DNA from: Archangium lansingense
GTDB lineage: Bacteria; Myxococcota; Myxococcia; Myxococcales; Myxococcaceae
NCBI RefSeq assembly: GCF_026626635.1
Contig: NZ_JAPNKA010000001.1
Location: forward strand, 5,952,001-6,016,000
Reading direction: 5' to 3'
DNA: 64,000 nt
The notes beneath the pieces are model-generated. The model had not been told where the DNA came from, did no database searches, and saw nothing but the letters and a program-made list of their open reading frames with translations. Below, piece by piece: positions 60,895 through 64,000 of the stretch (the first letter of the stretch is position 1; the number at the start of each line of letters is the position of its first letter). Position numbers and translations under genes: made by a program.

Positions 60895-63057
60895 ATGACT
60901 TTTTATGAGGCCGCTCTCCGCGTGCTGGAGAGCGAAGGACGTCCCCTCTCCTTCCTCGAGATCACCGAGAAGTCGATCGCTCAGAACCTGCTGTCCCACG
61001 TGGGCAAGACGCCCGAGCTGACGATGTTGTCGCGGCTCGCGGCGATGGCCCGTCGGACGCGCGATCGCAAGGTGATTGTCACCGCCAAGGATACCTTCGC
61101 GCTCGCCGATTGGGCGTTGCCGGAGGATGCCGAGGCGCTGGCTCAGACGGGAGTGATGGAGGCGCATCCAGAGGAGAGCCTGCCGCCGCTGCGGCCGGTC
61201 GAGCGTCACCCCGAGCCGCGCACCGACAACGTTCGGGTGGCCGGCCGGGGTAGCGAGCGCAAGCGCCGCCGGGACGAGGAGGAGGAGGCCGGACGGGGTG
61301 GACGACGCCGCCGCTTCCCGCCCATTCCGGAGGTGGTGTTCGAGATCCTCAGCGAGGCCGAGCAGGGCCTGCGCCCGGAGCAGATCCTCGAGCAGGCGCG
61401 CGGCAAGGAGCTGGCCGCCGAGGACGCCACGGTGGAGGCGCTGCTCACCGCGCTGCTGGAGGACAACCAGCGCCGCATCGACGCGGGCCGCCGTCCCCAG
61501 TTCTCCTTCTCCAAGGAGAGCGGGGCGGTGGTGCTGGAGCGTGCCGGTGCGCCGAGCGAGGCGCCGCCGCTGGAGCTGCAGGCCGCCTTCGCCGCCGCGC
61601 TGGGCATTCCGCTCGAGGACGGGCGTCCGGTGCTGCCGAGGGCAGGTGCTGCCGCCGCGGCGACTCCCGAGGCCCAGGCCGATGCCGCCCTGCTGACGAC
61701 GGCTCGCACGGCGGTGAAGGACGCGCGCAAGGCCGTGGCGCGGGCGCTGCGCAAGCGCCTGGGCGAGCTGGACGTGGGCCCCTTCGAGAAGTCCGTCGTG
61801 AAGATGATGCACGCGCTGGGCTTCCGCGAGCTGAAGGTGGCCAAGCGCTCCAAGGAAGGTCCGCTGCTTACCGCCCGCAAGCGCGAGGGCAGCGTGGACC
61901 TGCGCTACGCCATCCGCATGCTCAAGGGCACGCCGTCGCTGGATCGCAAGGCGGTGCAGGAGCTGCGCAAGGACCTGGGTCACTACTCGGCCCAGGTGGG
62001 TCTGCTGGCGTGCGCCGGGGACGTGCGGGGCGATGCGCGCACCGAGGCCCAGGCGAGTGGCTCGCTGGTGATGCTCTGGTGCGGTGACGCGCTCGGCGAG
62101 AAGTTCCTCGAGGCGAAGTCCGCGGTGACCGTCACCACGGTGGAGCTGTACGACGTGGACGAGCGCTTCTTCGAGGTGGCGAAGCTCGAGGCCGACGAGG
62201 CCCAGAAGCGCCGCGAGGAGCGCCAGCGCGAGAAGCAGGCCCGTACTGGCGAGGGCGAGGAGGGCGGCGAAGAGGCCGAGGCCTCCCGCGAGAGTGGGAC
62301 CGAGGAGGCGGCTCCGCCGTCGCGCCGCGAGGAGCGTCAGCGCGAGCGCGAGGAGCGCAAGCGCGAGCGGGAGGCGCGTCGCGAAGAGCGCCGCCGCGAG
62401 AGGCAAGCCGCCGCCCAGGCTGAGCAGGCCGAGGCCGCTGGTGCCGTGCCGGCCGCCGCCGCCGCCGCGCCCACCGAGGTCCCCGCGCCCGCCGGCCTCT
62501 CCGAGGAGGAGCAGGGCGAGGAGGGTGAGGACGAGGGCGAGGGCGAGGACGAGGATCTGGAGGCCGCGAGTGCCTTCGTCGCGGGAGGTCAGCCCGAGGG
62601 AGGCACTCCGGGTGAGGGCGCCGCGGCGGGTGAGCGCAAGCGCCGCCGCCGTCGCCGCCGGGGCCGTCGCGGCCGGGGTGGCCGGGGTCCAGAGGGCGCG
62701 CCGGGTGAGGGTGGTGAGGCCCCTGCCGAGGGAGCCGCCGCCGCTGCTGAAGGGACGCCCGCTGAGGGTGCAACCGCCGTGGCAGCCGCCGCCGCTGCTG
62801 TGCCCGCCGAGGGCGCCGAGGGCCTTGCGGCTCCAGGTGAGGCCGTGAGGACGGCCTCCGAGTGGCAGTCGCCTTTCCCGAGCGTCGAGAGCGCCGCGCC
62901 CGCCGAGGCCCAGCGCACCGCCGCGGAGGAGTACGCCCGGGTGGCCGCCGAGAAGGCGGAGTCCGCCGCCGAGGGGGCCCGTGCGCCCTCGGAGCCGGAG
63001 CCCTCCAGTGGGCCTGCTTCCTCGGGGAGCGGCTCGCCGGAAGGTGGAGCGGCCTGA
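60895..63057 (+). CDS. HARE-HTH protein with degenerate nuclease-like domain and RG-rich tail
   Basis: A 720-residue protein. Residues 1-75 form a HARE-HTH winged helix (TFYEAALRVLESEGRPLSFL), and ~142-218 look like a second winged helix (VVFEILSEAEQGLRPEQIL). Residues ~292-430 resemble the Mrr-type restriction-endonuclease fold (FEKSVVKMMHALGFRELKV), but only D335 of the usual D...ExK is visible (GSVDLRYAIRMLKG), so it is probably inactive. The remaining ~290 residues are charged coiled coil, then Ala/Glu/Pro low complexity interrupted by KRRRRRRRGRRGRGGRG. It likely binds nucleic acid. ATG 60895; a TTG at 60877 is rejected. Confidence 0.8.
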   Translation: MTFYEAALRVLESEGRPLSFLEITEKSIAQNLLSHVGKTPELTMLSRLAAMARRTRDRKVIVTAKDTFALADWALPEDAEALAQTGVMEAHPEESLPPLRPVERHPEPRTDNVRVAGRGSERKRRRDEEEEAGRGGRRRRFPPIPEVVFEILSEAEQGLRPEQILEQARGKELAAEDATVEALLTALLEDNQRRIDAGRRPQFSFSKESGAVVLERAGAPSEAPPLELQAAFAAALGIPLEDGRPVLPRAGAAAAATPEAQADAALLTTARTAVKDARKAVARALRKRLGELDVGPFEKSVVKMMHALGFRELKVAKRSKEGPLLTARKREGSVDLRYAIRMLKGTPSLDRKAVQELRKDLGHYSAQVGLLACAGDVRGDARTEAQASGSLVMLWCGDALGEKFLEAKSAVTVTTVELYDVDERFFEVAKLEADEAQKRREERQREKQARTGEGEEGGEEAEASRESGTEEAAPPSRREERQREREERKREREARREERRRERQAAAQAEQAEAAGAVPAAAAAAPTEVPAPAGLSEEEQGEEGEDEGEGEDEDLEAASAFVAGGQPEGGTPGEGAAAGERKRRRRRRRGRRGRGGRGPEGAPGEGGEAPAEGAAAAAEGTPAEGATAVAAAAAAVPAEGAEGLAAPGEAVRTASEWQSPFPSVESAAPAEAQRTAAEEYARVAAEKAESAAEGARAPSEPEPSSGPASSGSGSPEGGAA

Positions 63058-63112
63058 CTTCCTCGCGCTCCTGGCGTGAGGGGAGCGCGGGACTGGGTTA
63101 GGGTAGGCCGGT

Positions 63113-64000
63113 ATGAAGCCCGGCCTGCTCATCGCCCTGGTGGCCCTGATGCTCGGCGCCTGCCGTTCGCGGGAGCCGAGCTTTCCGGTGGAGCACGTCT
63201 CGCTCAAGGGCGCGACGGTGGTCGACAACGGCCTGCTCGGTTGGGCCCCGTCGAGCGTCCACGAGCTCTTCACCCGTACGCTGCGCGACAGCCGCCGCTT
63301 CGAGTTCCTCGAGGAGGGCGGGAAGGGCAAGGGCGAGAAGGACAAGCGCGCCCTGGAGGCCTGGTCGTTCACGCTCGAGCTGCCCTTCACCCGTGAGGCG
63401 CTCAAGGACGGCAGCTCGTTCTCCTTCGCCGAGGTGGGCGTCACCCTGGCGATGGAGCGTCCGGGCGTGGAGCATGATCAGCGCTACCAGGTGGTGGGGT
63501 TGGGTGAGGTCCGCGTAGAGGGCAAGACTCCCGAGGCGCGGCGCGAGGCCCTGCGCGAGGCGCTGCGCCGGGCCTTCACCCAGGTGACCCATGCGGCTGC
63601 GCTCCAGCTCGCGGCGGTGGAGCGGCCGGACGCTGCGCTGGTGCAGGATCTGCAATCCCAGGACGAGCGGGTACGTGAGTTCGCCCTGCGCGTGCTCGCC
63701 GACCGGCGCAACCCCGCGGCGGCACCGCTGCTCATTCGCCAGCTTGAGGAGGACGACCCGCAGGTGGTGCGCCAGGCCATCGGCGCGTTGGCGGAGATGA
63801 AGGCGCCGGGGGCCGTTCCCGCGCTCATCGATCTGGTGAAGGACCGGGAGGTTGGCTTCGTGCAGGAGGTCGTCTTCGCCATCGGAGAGATTGGCGGGAC
63901 GGAGGCCGAGGCGTACCTCTTCACCGTGGCACAGGGACACGACCAGCCGGATGTGCAGGCCGCGGCCAAGCAGGCACTGGACACACTCCTGGCATCACGC
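63113..64000 (+). CDS. HEAT-repeat lipoprotein, 3' end missing
   Basis: 296 codons are visible with no stop before the window ends. The lipoprotein signal is IALVALMLGAC (C17). The first ~165 residues are a mixed domain (WSFTLELPFTREALKDG). From ~190 there are HEAT/PBS-lyase repeats (RVREFALRVLADRRNPAAAP, then DPQVVRQAIGALAEMKAPGA and GFVQEVVFAIGEIGGTEAEA). Such repeats bind partner proteins at the envelope. ATG 63113 sits 56 bases after the HARE-HTH stop, so co-transcription is possible. Confidence 0.8.
   Translation, partial: MKPGLLIALVALMLGACRSREPSFPVEHVSLKGATVVDNGLLGWAPSSVHELFTRTLRDSRRFEFLEEGGKGKGEKDKRALEAWSFTLELPFTREALKDGSSFSFAEVGVTLAMERPGVEHDQRYQVVGLGEVRVEGKTPEARREALREALRRAFTQVTHAAALQLAAVERPDAALVQDLQSQDERVREFALRVLADRRNPAAAPLLIRQLEEDDPQVVRQAIGALAEMKAPGAVPALIDLVKDREVGFVQEVVFAIGEIGGTEAEAYLFTVAQGHDQPDVQAAAKQALDTLLASR

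Overview
The window looks like chromosomal DNA of a myxobacterium (Myxococcota, probably the Cystobacter/Archangium/Stigmatella side; an inference from gene content, not a search). The reasons are very high GC with strong third-position GC bias, many lipoproteins with cysteine-cluster tails, a receiver-first hybrid kinase, a DUF2378/TIGR02265-type paralogue fragment, and fused lipid enzymes. Both ends cut genes: the first gene lacks its 5' end and the last runs off the right edge. No rRNA, tRNA, CRISPR array, insertion sequence or prophage was seen. No gene-free stretch exceeds 300 bases; the longest are about 270 bases, before the lysyl-oxidase lipoprotein and before udk.

Layout. 0-8 kb: a CARDB/propeller-like exported protein (partial), a receiver-histidine kinase, a large HExxH lipoprotein with a propeller and a barrel-like C-terminus, a conserved hypothetical and a SET-domain protein. 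8-11.6 kb: a Rossmann DUF2520 protein behind a ClpA-like double AAA+ unfoldase. 11.8-18.4 kb: six genes (Yip1-like membrane protein, TolC, MacA-type adaptor, ABC ATPase, two MacB-type permeases), each overlapping the next by 4 bases. 18.4-25.5 kb: msrA, a tail-anchored small protein, a PilB/GspE-type ATPase, an FG-GAP plus lysyl-oxidase lipoprotein, a Cys-rich lipoprotein, a peptidoglycan glycosyltransferase and an exported archaemetzincin. 25.5-29.6 kb (minus): ACP-acyl ligase-PlsC fusion, a small unknown and a sirtuin. 29.7-34.2 kb: DUF3616 protein, membrane-anchored alpha/beta hydrolase, zinc-ribbon protein.

34.3-35.5 kb holds a two-gene PD-(D/E)XK nuclease plus TOPRIM-like pair that looks like a defence module. 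35.7-45.7 kb holds a five-gene alpha-2-macroglobulin operon (DUF2135, DUF1175, DUF2138, A2M, DUF2300), the same families as the E. coli yfaP/T/A/S/Q locus. Its A2M keeps a CLEQ thioester motif, and its DUF2300 protein joins an HExxH region, a penicillin-binding-type transpeptidase core and a SpoIID-like domain. The likely role is periplasmic: trapping foreign proteases while repairing or remodelling peptidoglycan.

45.7-54.5 kb: HAD phosphatase, small unknown, M19 dipeptidase lipoprotein, DUF692 (MNIO) fusion protein, two paralogous lipoproteins with NGLxx pentad arrays, udk, a truncated DUF2378 remnant and a MetX-like hydrolase lacking its nucleophile. 54.5-64 kb: a membrane-anchored unknown, a Septu-like AAA ATPase plus HNH pair, nitronate monooxygenase-like enzyme, PQQ-propeller protein, a HARE-HTH protein with a degenerate nuclease-like domain and an RG-rich tail, and a HEAT-repeat lipoprotein.
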